From JAHEME01 sp034435035 (GTDB taxonomy: Bacteria > Chloroflexota > Anaerolineae > Aggregatilineales > UBA3940), in assembly GCA_034435035.1 (NCBI GenBank), contig DAOTXW010000103.1, positions 42,845 through 106,844 of the forward strand: a stretch of 64,000 nucleotides of DNA, written 5' to 3'. The notes beneath the pieces are model-generated. The model was not told the origin of the DNA, did not search any database, and worked only from the letters and a program-made list of their open reading frames with translations. The first letter of the stretch is position 1. The number at the start of each line of letters is the position of its first letter. Below are positions 8,803 through 17,730 of the stretch, in pieces. The translations under genes were made by a program, and so were the position numbers.

Positions 8803-9900
8803 ATGACGACTGCACAGGCACAGAAACCCGGCGAGGCACCGACCGGTAAAGATGAGGCCCTTGATATCCTGCGAGCCGAGGTGGAGCGTGTCAATGCGAC
8901 CCTGCGCGACATCAAGAGCAAACTGGATCAGTCGCGCGGCCAGGTTGAGCAGCTGGCTCAGCGCAACGCAACCGTCGTTGGCGAAGTCCGCCGCATCGAG
9001 TCCACCCTTGAACAGGTCCCGCGCCTCACGATCCGGGAAGTGTACAGCGAGGCGCTCGAGGCGCAGCAGCGCCTGCTGAATGTCCGTGGCCAGATGGAGA
9101 AGCTCCAGGCGCAGGAGATGGTGGCCACTCAGGAGGTCGAGGCGATCAAGAGCGCCCTCGATGCGCTGACTCGAGTGGACGAGCCCGCGCCCGGCGCGCG
9201 CGGTACGGGCATGACCGACCGCGAGATGATCATCCGCGTGATCGATGCGCAGGAGGAGGAGCGCGATCGTCTGGCCCGCGCCATGCATGATGGCCCGGCC
9301 CACTCGCTCACCAACTTCATCCTGCAGGCGGAGATCTGCCAGAAGCTGTTTGACCGCAACCCCGAACGGGCCCGCGAAGAACTGGCGTCCCTGAAGACCG
9401 CGGCCAGCGAGGCTTTCCAGCGGGTGCGCGACTTCATATTTAATCTCCGGCCCATGATGCTGACGGATCTGGGCCTGGTCCCGACCGTCAAACGCTATCT
9501 GGGCGCCTTTCAGGAACAGACCGGTATCGCAACTGACTTCGTCATGACGGGCCGCGAGCGCCGGCTTGAGGGGTACCGCGAAGTTCTGGTTTTCCGTGGC
9601 ATCCAGGAACTGCTGGGTAACTCGCGGGGGCATGGCGCCACCACTGTCCGTGTCACCCTGGAGCTGGGCGATGACCGGGTGATCGCGATCATTGAGGACA
9701 ATGGTCGGGGTTACGGCACGGGCAAACTGACCCTCGAACCGGCCAGCGAGATCGGGCTGAGCGCTCTGCAGGAACGCATCACGCTGGTCGATGGAACCCT
9801 GCAGATCGGCAGCGCGCCCGGACAGGGCTCTCGCATCGAATTCAGCATCCCCTCCGGCCCTGAGCCGGCTGACCTGCGGGACAGCGCAGACCTGGGCTGA
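8803..9900 (+). CDS. Soluble DegS-like sensor histidine kinase
   Basis: 365 residues from the ATG at 8803, chosen because GAGGAG lies 5-10 bases before it; an in-frame ATG at 8752 would overlap the regulator gene and lacks such a site. The protein has no membrane segment. Residues 15-125 are heptad-like coiled coil, as in DegS. The dimerisation/phosphotransfer helix contains 'RAMHDGPAHSL' with phospho-acceptor His162, followed by a HATPase domain with an N-box-like 'LLGNSRGHG', G1 'EDNGRGYG' and G2 'GQGSRIEF'. It is the likely partner of the upstream regulator. Cytoplasmic input signal unknown. Confidence 0.88.
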   Translation: MTTAQAQKPGEAPTGKDEALDILRAEVERVNATLRDIKSKLDQSRGQVEQLAQRNATVVGEVRRIESTLEQVPRLTIREVYSEALEAQQRLLNVRGQMEKLQAQEMVATQEVEAIKSALDALTRVDEPAPGARGTGMTDREMIIRVIDAQEEERDRLARAMHDGPAHSLTNFILQAEICQKLFDRNPERAREELASLKTAASEAFQRVRDFIFNLRPMMLTDLGLVPTVKRYLGAFQEQTGIATDFVMTGRERRLEGYREVLVFRGIQELLGNSRGHGATTVRVTLELGDDRVIAIIEDNGRGYGTGKLTLEPASEIGLSALQERITLVDGTLQIGSAPGQGSRIEFSIPSGPEPADLRDSADLG

Positions 9901-10001
9901 GGTGCCCGTTATTAGAATAGTATTACAAAGTACTCAAGACCTATCCAGTTTGCCGCTGCCGTCGTCTACAATGGTGAGGATGGGGGCAGCCAGCTCAGCG
10001 C

Positions 10002-10030
10002 CAGGCCCCGCCCCATGTCAGCGGGGCCTG
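10002..10030 (+). terminator. Terminator-like hairpin after the kinase gene
   Basis: Perfect 10-bp inverted repeat CAGGCCCCGC / GCGGGGCCTG with a 9-base loop. No T-tract follows. It lies 100 bases after the kinase stop and before the Tad promoter, so it probably separates the two transcripts. Confidence 0.55.
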
Positions 10031-10155
10031 CTGCTGGGCATCTGGCTCGCCAGGCGAAGATCGGGTGTATTTCGACTCAGGGGTGGGGTGAGGGTGACAG
10101 CCGACTCGCAGCCGTTCGGCCTCCGATCTCAAATCTATCCCGAAGATCACCCCAG

Positions 10156-10183
10156 TTGACAGGTCATTCGATTCAGGTATAGT
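10156..10183 (+). promoter_or_regulatory. Promoter of the Tad pilus operon
   Basis: TTGACA (10156-10161), 16-bp spacer, TATAGT (10178-10183). This is the closest match to the sigma-70 consensus on the plus strand in the first half of the window. Transcription should start near 10190, 35 bases before the cpaB ATG, which has CGAAAGGCGAAAC as its upstream purine-rich stretch. Confidence 0.75.
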
Positions 10184-10224
10184 ATGGTCAGCCTGTCGAT
10201 TCTCCTACCCGAAAGGCGAAACTG

Positions 10225-11361
10225 ATGCCCCGCGGTCGCATATTGCTGTTTGGCGCGGTCATCGCGCTGGTGTCGATTGCCCTCACCGCGCTGGCGCTCC
10301 TGGTGGTAGCGCCGATCGTGCTGCCTGGAGCCTCCCGCGGTGCCGGTGATCAGCCTGGCCGCGTCGGTGAGGCCCGCGAGGTGGTCTTTAACCCTGATGA
10401 CCGCTTGCAGGTAATCGTTGCCCTGCAGAAGCTGCCCCGCGGTTTTACCATCCCGACCGATGCCTATAATAATGCCGTCGGTATGCGGGAGTGGCCGGCT
10501 GCCTCGGTCCCCGTCGATGCGATTGTGGTGCAGCCCGGTCAGGACCCCGAGGCCGTCGTCCGGGAACAGGTGGTGGGCCGCATTGCCCGCACCGACATTG
10601 AGCGCGAGCAGCCCCTGCTGCGTGCCGCCCTGGTCGAGAATCTGACCGAGTTGGCCCGCACTGGCTCTGACATCGGGGCACTGCTGCCGCCCGGCATGGA
10701 AGCGGTGGCCCTGCCCGTCGATCGGCGTTCCAGCGTCGGCTATAGCGTTCGCGCCGGGGATCACCTTGACCTGATCTTCACCTTCACCGTCCTGGATGTC
10801 GATGAGGAGTTCCAGTCGGCATTGCCCAACTGGGTGTATCAGGTGCAGTACGGGATATTCACCGAGGATGGTGCGCGCGTCACTGCGATCGTCACCCCTC
10901 AGGATGCGGCAGTCCTGGGCCGGATTGACACCATCCCGCCGGGCGAACTGGCCAATGTGGTTCCCTCCGAGCCTCAGCGCCCGCGCACGGTGTCCCAGCG
11001 TGTCATCCTGGATGCGGTTGTGCTCTACGTCGGTGAGGCGCCGGCGGAGGGAGATCTCTTCGGGGTGCCGCCGGCCGAGCGCAGCGCCGATACCGTCCCG
11101 GCAGGGCGGCCAGAGGTCCTCATCCTGGGCGTTACCCCGCAGGACGCAGTCGTTCTGACCTGGGCCGTCGTCTCCGGGGTGGATATCAATGCGGCGATCC
11201 GCTCGGTGCAGGACGCCCCCAACCAGGCCACTTCCAGCGTCACGCTGCAGTATGTGTTTGAAACTTCCAGCGTACAGGTTCCGCCGCGGCTCCCCTATAG
11301 TCTCGAGCCTTCGCTGCGCGAGGCTCCCGGCATGGAACAAGTAGCGCCTGCTGATGAGTGA
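10225..11361 (+). CDS. cpaB: CpaB/RcpC-like Tad pilus assembly protein with SAF domain
   Basis: 378 residues. One N-terminal membrane anchor (about residues 6-31) is followed by an extracytoplasmic part. Residues 50-130 look like a SAF domain, with 'VVALQKLPRGFTIPTDA' and 'VVGRIARTDIEREQPLL'. The middle has 'VALPVDRRSSVGYSVRAGDHLDLIFTF'-type strands found in CpaB/RcpC. In diderm bacteria CpaB works with the secretin CpaC; no secretin is encoded here, as expected if the cell has one membrane. It is first in the Tad gene order cpaB-cpaE-cpaF-tadB-tadC and has its own promoter. Confidence 0.85.
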   Translation: MPRGRILLFGAVIALVSIALTALALLVVAPIVLPGASRGAGDQPGRVGEAREVVFNPDDRLQVIVALQKLPRGFTIPTDAYNNAVGMREWPAASVPVDAIVVQPGQDPEAVVREQVVGRIARTDIEREQPLLRAALVENLTELARTGSDIGALLPPGMEAVALPVDRRSSVGYSVRAGDHLDLIFTFTVLDVDEEFQSALPNWVYQVQYGIFTEDGARVTAIVTPQDAAVLGRIDTIPPGELANVVPSEPQRPRTVSQRVILDAVVLYVGEAPAEGDLFGVPPAERSADTVPAGRPEVLILGVTPQDAVVLTWAVVSGVDINAAIRSVQDAPNQATSSVTLQYVFETSSVQVPPRLPYSLEPSLREAPGMEQVAPADE

Positions 11362-11411
11362 TGAGTAAGTCAAATCGCGCGCCCGTCGCGCCGCCAGGGG
11401 TAGGGTGAGAC

Positions 11412-12701
11412 ATGAATATGCAGGACAAGATCAGGGTCCTTATCGTTGATGACAACGACGATACACGCGATGGCACCCGCCGTCTGCTTGAGTACGAAGA
11501 TAATATCGAGATTGTGGGGTTTGCCGAGAATGGGCAGGCTGCCGTTGAGCAGGCGCGTGAGCTGCGCCCCACCGTGATCTTGATGGATATCAACATGCCC
11601 GTGATGGACGGGCTGGCCGCGACCGAGATCATCAAGCGGGAGATGCCTGCCACCCAGATCATCGTGGTCTCGGTGCAGGATGATGCTCACTACATGCGGC
11701 AGGCCTTCCAGAAGGGTGCCTCAGACTTCGTCGCCAAACCGATCACTTCTGCTGAACTGGCCAATGCCATCGAAAAGGCGGCGCGCGACCACGAGATCGC
11801 GCAGGCAACCGCCCGCCAGTATGTGGCGCAGACCGCGCTTCCAGGCGTGCCGGGTGGCGCGGCGCCGCGCAGCAGCCTTAATGGCTCGGTTATCGCCGTC
11901 ATGGGCCTCAAGGGCGGCGTCGGTAAGACCACAGTCGCCATCAGCCTGGGAGTGGGGCTGGCCCGCCTCATGCCCGACCGCAAGACCGTGATCGTTGACA
12001 GCAACCTGCTGTTCGGTGATGTGGCGGTCTTCCTCAATACCCGCGGCCAGCAGAATATCCTGTCGGTGATCCAGATGGCCTCCGAACCCGAGGGCCTGGA
12101 GCCAGACTGGGGTGAGCGCGTGCTCATCCCCCATGAAAGCGGCGCCAAGCTCCTGCTCGCCCCGGCCAACCCCTCGGAAGCGGCCCATGTCAGCGCCGAG
12201 CTTATGACGAACATGCTGAACACCCTCAAACAGGAGTTCCACTACGTGGTTGTGGATACCTCCACTATGGTGGATGAAGTGTGGGTGGGCACCCTGCGCG
12301 CCGCCGACCGCCTGGTCATCCTGACCACCCCCACGATGCCGTCCCTCAAGGATGCTCGCCTGCTCTTCAATGAGCTGGCCAGCGCGGAGTTCCCCCGCGA
12401 GCATGTGGTGCTCGTGCTCAACGAGTCAGACAAGAACAGCCGCATCACACCTGATCAGATTGCCAACTTCCTCAAGCACCCCGTGGCGGCCCAGATCCCG
12501 GATGACCCGATCGCTGTCGAGGCGCTCAATCAGGGCATTCCGCTCGTGATGGTCGATCCCCGCCGCGGTGTGTCCGTTCGCCCGCTGGCGAATCTGGTAC
12601 AATTAGTGAGAGACAGCCTGGCAGCTGCTCCCATCGAAGAGGAAGAAGTCCCGGTGCCTCAGCGCCGATCGGGGTTGTTCGGTGGAATCCTGGGTGGGTA
12701 G
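11412..12701 (+). CDS. cpaE: Receiver domain fused to CpaE/TadZ-type ATPase
   Basis: 429 residues with two parts. Residues 6-125 are a receiver domain whose key residues are all present: Asp13/Asp14, phospho-acceptor Asp59 in 'ILMDINMP', Ser in 'VVSVQDD' and the Lys in 'FVAKPI'. Residues 155-400 are a MinD/ParA-like ATPase with the deviant Walker A 'KGGVGKTT', 'IVDSNLLFGDVAVFLN' and 'VVVDTSTMVDE'. CpaE/TadZ proteins place the Tad pilus machine at the cell pole. Many have a degenerate receiver; this one looks able to be phosphorylated. It lies 50 bp after cpaB. Confidence 0.9.
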   Translation: MNMQDKIRVLIVDDNDDTRDGTRRLLEYEDNIEIVGFAENGQAAVEQARELRPTVILMDINMPVMDGLAATEIIKREMPATQIIVVSVQDDAHYMRQAFQKGASDFVAKPITSAELANAIEKAARDHEIAQATARQYVAQTALPGVPGGAAPRSSLNGSVIAVMGLKGGVGKTTVAISLGVGLARLMPDRKTVIVDSNLLFGDVAVFLNTRGQQNILSVIQMASEPEGLEPDWGERVLIPHESGAKLLLAPANPSEAAHVSAELMTNMLNTLKQEFHYVVVDTSTMVDEVWVGTLRAADRLVILTTPTMPSLKDARLLFNELASAEFPREHVVLVLNESDKNSRITPDQIANFLKHPVAAQIPDDPIAVEALNQGIPLVMVDPRRGVSVRPLANLVQLVRDSLAAAPIEEEEVPVPQRRSGLFGGILGG

Positions 12702-12730
12702 CGGCTCGGTCATAAAGGGAGGAACCACAC

Positions 12731-14161
12731 GTGTCCAGTCTTTTGAAGCGCATTGAACAGGGCTCGCAGGGTCAACAGGGCGGCGAGGGAGGACAGCCGG
12801 CAGCTGGCGGCGGCGTGGCCGGCCCGACCAGCGGACGCCTTCAGGACAGCGTGTCCGCCCTCCGCCAGCGCCGTGAGCCGACCTATGACATGGTGCGCAG
12901 CGGCGTTGACGTCAAGGACCTGGTCCAGCGCCGGTTGCTGGATGAGCTTGGCCCCGGCGAGAGCTTCGACCTGAGCAAGTCCGAAGAACTCCGCATGCGG
13001 ATCGATGAGATCTTCAATACGATCCTGGCCGAGGAGAATATTATCCTCGCGCGTAATGAGCGCCGGCGTCTCCATGAGCAGATTGTTGCCGAGATCCTCG
13101 GGTTTGGCCCTCTGGAGCCCCTGCTGGAAGACCCGGAGATCACTGAGATCATGACCGTTGGCCATGAGAAGGTGTATGTTGAGCGCAAGGGCCTCATCGA
13201 GCCCGCCCAGGTGCACTTCGAGAGCGAAGAGCACCTCCGCCGCATCATTGACCGCATCGTCGCCCCGCTCGGGCGCCGCATCGATGAGCAGTCGCCCACC
13301 GTCGATGCCCGCCTCCCGGATGGGTCGCGCGTCAATGCCGTCATCCGCCCGATCGCCATTGATGGCCCGGCGCTGACCATCCGCAAGTTCTCCAAGGTGC
13401 CGCTCACCGTTCAGAACATCATTGACTACGGCTCGGCGACGGTGGAGCTGATGGAGTTCCTGCGGGCGTGCGTCATCGCGGGCTTCAACATCGTCATCTC
13501 CGGCGGCACCGGCTCCGGCAAGACGACGCTCCTCAACATCATGTCGGGCTTCATCCCCAGTGATGAGCGCATCGTCACCATCGAGAACGCGGCTGAACTC
13601 CAGCTTCGGCAGGAGCATGTCGTGCGCCTGGAAAGCCGCCCGCCCAACATTGAAGGCAAGGGGGAGATCACCATCCGCGACCTGGTGATCAACTCCCTCC
13701 GTATGCGCCCGGACCGGATCGTCGTCGGCGAGGTGCGCGGCGGCGAGGCGCTCGACCTGATCCAGGCCATGAATACCGGCCACGATGGCTCGCTGGGCAC
13801 CGCGCACTCCAACAGCCCGCGCGATACCCTCGCGCGCCTGGAGACGATGGTGCTGATGGCCGGCATGGATCTGCCGGTGCGCGCCATCCGTGAGCAGATC
13901 TCGTCCGCTGTTCACCTCATCGTTCACCAGGACCGCCTGCGCGACGGCAGCCGTAAGATCACCAAGGTCACCGAGGTGCAGGGCATGGAAGGTGATGTGA
14001 TCACCATGTCCGATCTGTTCGTCTTCGAACAGACTGGCATGGACGGCAATCGCATCATTGGGCGCATCGTGCCTACCGGCCTGCGTCCCAAGTACATCGA
14101 TAAGATCATCGACTCCGGTATCCAGTTGCCGCCGTCGATCTTCGGCATCGGCCGGCGCTAG
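12731..14161 (+). CDS. cpaF: Tad secretion ATPase CpaF/TadA
   Basis: 476 residues starting at GTG 12731, with GGGAGGAA just upstream. It is a type II/IV secretion ATPase: an N-terminal helical domain (60-140), then a RecA-like domain with Walker A 'GGTGSGKT' at 258-265, an Asp box with 'RIVTIENAAEL', Walker B in 'DRIVVGEVRGGEALD' and the His box 'GHDGSLGTAHSNSP'. It powers polymerisation of Flp-type pili together with the platform proteins TadB and TadC encoded next. The first 50 residues are Gly/Gln-rich and likely disordered. Confidence 0.95.
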   Translation: MSSLLKRIEQGSQGQQGGEGGQPAAGGGVAGPTSGRLQDSVSALRQRREPTYDMVRSGVDVKDLVQRRLLDELGPGESFDLSKSEELRMRIDEIFNTILAEENIILARNERRRLHEQIVAEILGFGPLEPLLEDPEITEIMTVGHEKVYVERKGLIEPAQVHFESEEHLRRIIDRIVAPLGRRIDEQSPTVDARLPDGSRVNAVIRPIAIDGPALTIRKFSKVPLTVQNIIDYGSATVELMEFLRACVIAGFNIVISGGTGSGKTTLLNIMSGFIPSDERIVTIENAAELQLRQEHVVRLESRPPNIEGKGEITIRDLVINSLRMRPDRIVVGEVRGGEALDLIQAMNTGHDGSLGTAHSNSPRDTLARLETMVLMAGMDLPVRAIREQISSAVHLIVHQDRLRDGSRKITKVTEVQGMEGDVITMSDLFVFEQTGMDGNRIIGRIVPTGLRPKYIDKIIDSGIQLPPSIFGIGRR

Positions 14162-14216
14162 ACTGGCCTGATCCGACACACAGCGACCGCGCAACAGGGG
14201 TGGGGAGGTAGCGACT

Positions 14217-15230
14217 ATGCCACTGCTGGTCATTCTCATCGGGGCTGTACTGATCCTCGTCCTGATCGCAGCCCTGATCGTGACATCGGCCCGGCGCCGC
14301 GACACGACCGAAGCGCGCCTGGAAAATATCAACACGCTGATTGAGAGCGAGTGGAAGCCCGGCCCGCAGGATGCCGTCGCCCGGGCCGCCGGCCCCTCCG
14401 CCCGCGAGGCGATGGCCGAGCGGCTGGATAACCTCCTGGCTAAACGCGGGTTGGCGGGCAACATCCGGTCACAGCTTCGCAAAGCCAACGTCAAGCTGAC
14501 CGTGCCCGAATACCTGATCATGCATCTGGTGATGGCGGCGCTATTTGCCCTGGTCGCCTTCATCTTGCGGCGTAACTTTGCCCTCGCTGGCGTTGGAGCC
14601 ATCGGCGGCCTGTTCGTCCCCCGCATCTATGTTTCGATCGCCCAGCAGCGCCGGCTCAAGGCGTTTGAAGGGCAGCTCGGCGACATCCTCAATCTGTGGG
14701 TCAACTCGCTGCGTGCGGGCTTCAGCGTCCCGCAGGCCATGGAATCAGTCGCCCGCGAAGCGCCGGTTCCGGCCAGCGAGGAGTTCAAGCGTGTGGTGGC
14801 CGAGATCTCCATCGGCATCCCGTTTGAGACCGCGCTCAACAATATGCTGTCCCGCATTGAGAGCGAAGACCTTGATCTGGTGTTCACCGCCGTCAATATC
14901 CAGCGTGAGGTCGGCGGTAACCTGGCTGAGATCCTGGATACCATCAGCCATACGATTCGCGAGCGCGTGCGCATCAAGGGCGAGATCCGCACCCTGACGG
15001 CCTCTGGCCGCGCTACGGGCACGCTGATCTCTATGCTGCCTATCGGCCTGGCGGTCTTCCTGCTGTTTTTCCGGCCTGAGTATATGGGCCAGCTCTTCTA
15101 TGGACCCCCGGTGGGCGCCTTTATCCCGGGCCTGCCCATCCCGTGCGGCTGGCCCATGATTGCGCTGGGCTTGATCATGATCGCGGTCGCATGGGGTATC
15201 ATCAGGCGTATTACAGATATCGAGGTCTAA
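14217..15230 (+). CDS. tadB: Tad pilus inner-membrane platform protein TadB
   Basis: 337 residues, with TGGGGAGGT 8 bases before the ATG. One N-terminal membrane helix, two central ones around residues 95-130 and two C-terminal ones. The T2SSF domain (about 150-285) has 'LRAGFSVPQAMESVARE', 'FETALNNMLSRIESEDLDLV' and 'EIQREVGGNLAEIL'-like spacing, typical of TadB. It forms the membrane platform with TadC and is driven by CpaF. It sits between cpaF and tadC with short gaps, in the standard Tad order. Confidence 0.93.
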   Translation: MPLLVILIGAVLILVLIAALIVTSARRRDTTEARLENINTLIESEWKPGPQDAVARAAGPSAREAMAERLDNLLAKRGLAGNIRSQLRKANVKLTVPEYLIMHLVMAALFALVAFILRRNFALAGVGAIGGLFVPRIYVSIAQQRRLKAFEGQLGDILNLWVNSLRAGFSVPQAMESVAREAPVPASEEFKRVVAEISIGIPFETALNNMLSRIESEDLDLVFTAVNIQREVGGNLAEILDTISHTIRERVRIKGEIRTLTASGRATGTLISMLPIGLAVFLLFFRPEYMGQLFYGPPVGAFIPGLPIPCGWPMIALGLIMIAVAWGIIRRITDIEV

Positions 15231-15254
15231 GTTTCGGGGTTAGGGGATAGTCCT

Positions 15255-16202
15255 ATGCCAAGCCTGATTGCGCTGTTACCCTTTATCCTCATCGGGGTGG
15301 TGATCCTGGTCGCCATCGGCCTGTTGGCTGTGGGTATCTCCAATGCCAATCAGCGCGACCCACTGGCCGACCGCCTGGCTGAGTATGCCGTTCAGCAGGA
15401 AGTAACCACCAGCCTCGAAGATATCGAGATGTCGGTGCCGTTCTCGCAGCGTGTCCTCCTGCCCATCATGCAGGCCGTTGCTCGTTTCACCACCCAGTTC
15501 ACGCCGCAGAATACGCTCGAAAAGACCCAGCGCCAGCTCGATCTGGCCGGCAACCCCAGTGGGCTGACGCCGCCGGTCGTCTGGGCGATCCGCCTGGTGG
15601 CGCTCTTTGGCCTGGCGATCCTGATGCTGATCATGCTCGGCCGGCGCGGCCCGGCATGGGCGATCGGCGGGACGCTGGGCGGGGCCGCCATCGGCTTCAT
15701 GATGCCCCAGATGTGGCTCTCCAGTAAGGTGAGCCGCCGCCAGGCCGAGATCCTGAAATCCCTGCCGGACGCTCTTGACCTGATGTCGATCTGCGTGGAA
15801 GCTGGCCTCGGATTTGATCAGGCCATGGCCAAGGTGCATGAGAAGTGGGATAACGAGCTGGCCCTGGCGTTTGGCCGTGTCATCCGTGAGATCCAAGTTG
15901 GCAAGGCGCGCCGGGATGCCCTCCGGCACATGGCTGAGACCATGGATGTCTCGGATGTGACGAGTTTTGTAGCCGCGATCATCCAGGCAGACCAGCTCGG
16001 CGTGAGTATTTCCCGCGTCCTCAAGATCCAGGCCGAGCAGATGCGCATCAAACGCCGTCAGCGCGCGCAGGAGAAGGCGAATCAGGCGCCCATCAAGATG
16101 ATGATCCCGATGGTGCTGCTCATCTTCCCGACCATCTACCTGGTCATTCTTGGCCCGGCGGGAATACAGTTGTATAAGCAGTTCTTTACAGGAGGACAGT
16201 AA
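15255..16202 (+). CDS. tadC: Tad pilus inner-membrane platform protein TadC
   Basis: 315 residues with the same architecture as TadB: N-terminal helix, two central helices (about 110-150), and a T2SSF domain (about 165-290) with 'LPDALDLMSICVEAGLGFDQAM', split here as two recognisable TadC blocks, and 'SVTSFVAAIIQADQLG'-like spacing before a basic 'RIKRRQRAQEKANQ' and the last helix. No pilin (flp), prepilin peptidase or TadE/F gene follows in the window, so the pilus subunits must be encoded elsewhere. It is probably the last Tad gene of the operon. Confidence 0.92.
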   Translation: MPSLIALLPFILIGVVILVAIGLLAVGISNANQRDPLADRLAEYAVQQEVTTSLEDIEMSVPFSQRVLLPIMQAVARFTTQFTPQNTLEKTQRQLDLAGNPSGLTPPVVWAIRLVALFGLAILMLIMLGRRGPAWAIGGTLGGAAIGFMMPQMWLSSKVSRRQAEILKSLPDALDLMSICVEAGLGFDQAMAKVHEKWDNELALAFGRVIREIQVGKARRDALRHMAETMDVSDVTSFVAAIIQADQLGVSISRVLKIQAEQMRIKRRQRAQEKANQAPIKMMIPMVLLIFPTIYLVILGPAGIQLYKQFFTGGQ

Positions 16203-16272
16203 CCCCTTCAGCCTGCCGGCGTTATCGCACGGCGGGGGGGGCGGTGTGGGCCCTTCTCCAGGGGCGGTCATC

Positions 16273-17001
16273 ATGCCGGTCGTCCCATCCGAACACAACA
16301 GCCTCGCCGGGCAGGCTCGCAGGCTGACAGATGCCGTGCTGGACCTGCTCTTTCCTCCGCGTTGTGTGGCCTGCCGGCGGATGGGTTCCCTGCTGTGTGG
16401 CGCCTGTATCGCGGCTTTTGAGCCGGTCGGGGCATTCGTCTGCCCGGTCTGCGGCGAGATTCAAGCGCAGGCCGACCTGTGCCCCCGCTGCCGGGCGCAG
16501 CCCCGCGGCTTCGAGTCGGTGATCAGCCCCTTTCGCTTCTCCGGCACGCTGCGGCAGGCATTGCACGCTCTGAAGTACGAGGGGCGGCGAGCGGTGGCTG
16601 CGCCGCTGGCACACGCGCTGGCTGCGGCGGTCCCGGCCCCGGCCTCCGGCGAGGTGTTGTGCCCGGTGCCTCTCCACCCGGCGCGTGAGCGCGCCCGCGG
16701 CTTCAACCAGTCTCGCCTGCTCGCCGATGAGATGGCGCGCATCTGGCAGGTCTCCGTCCTTTATCCGGGTGGCTTGCGCCGCGCCCGGGATACCGGCAGC
16801 CAGGTCAGCCTGGATTACGCCGCCCGGCAGGCTAATGTGGAGGGCGCCTTTGAGGGCGATCCCGCGGCGCTGTCCGGGCGCTGCATCGTGCTGGTCGATG
16901 ACGTATGCACCACCGGCGCGACTCTGCAGGCCTGCGCAGGGGCGCTGCTGCGGGCCGGCGCGGCCCGTGTGCGGGCGGTGACTCTGGCCCGCGCAGTCTG
17001 A
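16273..17001 (+). CDS. comF: ComF-family phosphoribosyltransferase-like protein
   Basis: 242 residues from the ATG at 16273; an upstream in-frame ATG at 16150 would overlap tadC by 53 bases and gives a Gly-rich low-complexity start, so it is not preferred. The N-terminal 70 residues have four CxxC-like pairs ('CVACRRMG', 'CGAC', 'CPVC', 'CPRC'), as in the ComF zinc ribbon. The C-terminal half is a PRTase-like fold with the PRPP-binding loop 'IVLVDDVCTTGATL' and 'ARERARGFNQS'. ComF proteins are linked to DNA uptake and recombination in naturally competent species. The gene follows the Tad cluster by 70 bp. Confidence 0.88.
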   Translation: MPVVPSEHNSLAGQARRLTDAVLDLLFPPRCVACRRMGSLLCGACIAAFEPVGAFVCPVCGEIQAQADLCPRCRAQPRGFESVISPFRFSGTLRQALHALKYEGRRAVAAPLAHALAAAVPAPASGEVLCPVPLHPARERARGFNQSRLLADEMARIWQVSVLYPGGLRRARDTGSQVSLDYAARQANVEGAFEGDPAALSGRCIVLVDDVCTTGATLQACAGALLRAGAARVRAVTLARAV

Positions 17002-17091
17002 CCCGATCGATTGGCGGAGTGTCTGCTGCGGCGCACGGTGGCCGCTGGATGCTCAGCTTCACCTACATCCCGAAGAGGAAAGGAGCCTGGA

Positions 17092-17643
17092 ATGGACATC
17101 CTGGTTCACGGGCGCAATATTGAGGTGACCCCGCGTCTGCAGTCCTATATCGAGCGCAAGGTCGAGCGGTTGGACCGCTACATGCCGGATATCTTGGAGA
17201 TCCGGGTTGATCTGGCCGAGGAAAAGACGAACCGTATGGGCAAAGGCCAGATCGCCCAGATCACTCTGCGTCATGTCCGGGGGCCCATCCTCCGTGCTGA
17301 GGAGCGCACCACCGATCTGTACGGGGCTGTGGATGCCGTTGTAGACAAAATCTACCGGCAGATCGAGCGCTTCAAGGGCAAACGCCGTCGCCGCGGGGAC
17401 AGCGAGGCGTTCTCCGGCTACGAGACCGCCGTCGAACTGGCTGAGGAGGAGTTCGAACCGCCGATGGTCATCCGGCGCAAGCACTTCTCCGCCGATCCAA
17501 TGCATGAGGAAGAAGCCATCGAACAGATGGAGCTGCTCGGGCACGATTTCTTTGCCTTTGTCAATGCCAATACAGGCACCATCAACGTGGTCTACCGCCG
17601 CCGCGATGGCCGCTACGGGCTTCTGGAACCGGAATCCCGGTAG
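17092..17643 (+). CDS. hpf: Ribosome hibernation promoting factor, long form
   Basis: 183 residues from the ATG at 17092, preceded by AGGAAAGGAG; the longer frame from 17011 adds a non-homologous Arg-rich stretch. Residues 1-105 are the HPF/RaiA fold beginning 'MDILVHGRNIEVTPRL', with 'YIERKVERLDRYMPDI'. Residues 125-183 are the long-form C-terminal domain, 'VIRRKHFSADPMHEEEAIEQM', here split by its conserved 'KHF' and 'P-M-x-x-E-E-A' blocks, ending 'YRRRDGRYGLLEPE'. Long HPF alone can dimerise 70S ribosomes into inactive 100S particles. A strong hairpin follows. Confidence 0.94.
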   Translation: MDILVHGRNIEVTPRLQSYIERKVERLDRYMPDILEIRVDLAEEKTNRMGKGQIAQITLRHVRGPILRAEERTTDLYGAVDAVVDKIYRQIERFKGKRRRRGDSEAFSGYETAVELAEEEFEPPMVIRRKHFSADPMHEEEAIEQMELLGHDFFAFVNANTGTINVVYRRRDGRYGLLEPESR

Positions 17644-17677
17644 CCAGCCGGCTGGCGGGCATCGGGTCGTAACGGAA

Positions 17678-17703
17678 GGGGGGCTGCCGGCCCGCAGCCC
17701 CCC
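17678..17703. terminator. Bidirectional terminator hairpin between hpf and the HNH gene
   Basis: Perfect 10-bp stem GGGGGGCTGC / GCAGCCCCCC with a 6-base loop, between two convergent genes. A second perfect palindrome, GCCAGCCGGCTGGC, lies at 17643-17656. No T-tract is present on either side. Confidence 0.7.
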
Positions 17704-17730
17704 TGGTTCATCTCGGATCGGGGTGTCGCG

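Larger units (their letters stand above)
9901..10224 (+). other. Intergenic region between kinase and Tad cluster
   Basis: This 324-base stretch has no convincing coding potential. It holds an AT-rich patch with the short inverted sequence AGTATTACAAAGTACT (about 9919-9934), a GC-rich hairpin at 10002-10030 and the Tad promoter at 10156-10183. Confidence 0.6.

Noticed and set aside
9791..10159. Possible small gene between the kinase and cpaB
   Set aside because: The frame begins inside the kinase gene, crosses the terminator-like hairpin and the promoter, and has no ribosome site.
12710..14626. 638-codon minus-strand open frame opposite cpaF
   Set aside because: CpaF has intact Walker A and B on the plus strand; the antisense frame is a composition effect.
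16150..16272. Upstream ATG start for the ComF-like protein
   Set aside because: It overlaps tadC by 53 bases and gives a Gly-rich stretch; the ATG at 16273 leaves the normal ComF length.
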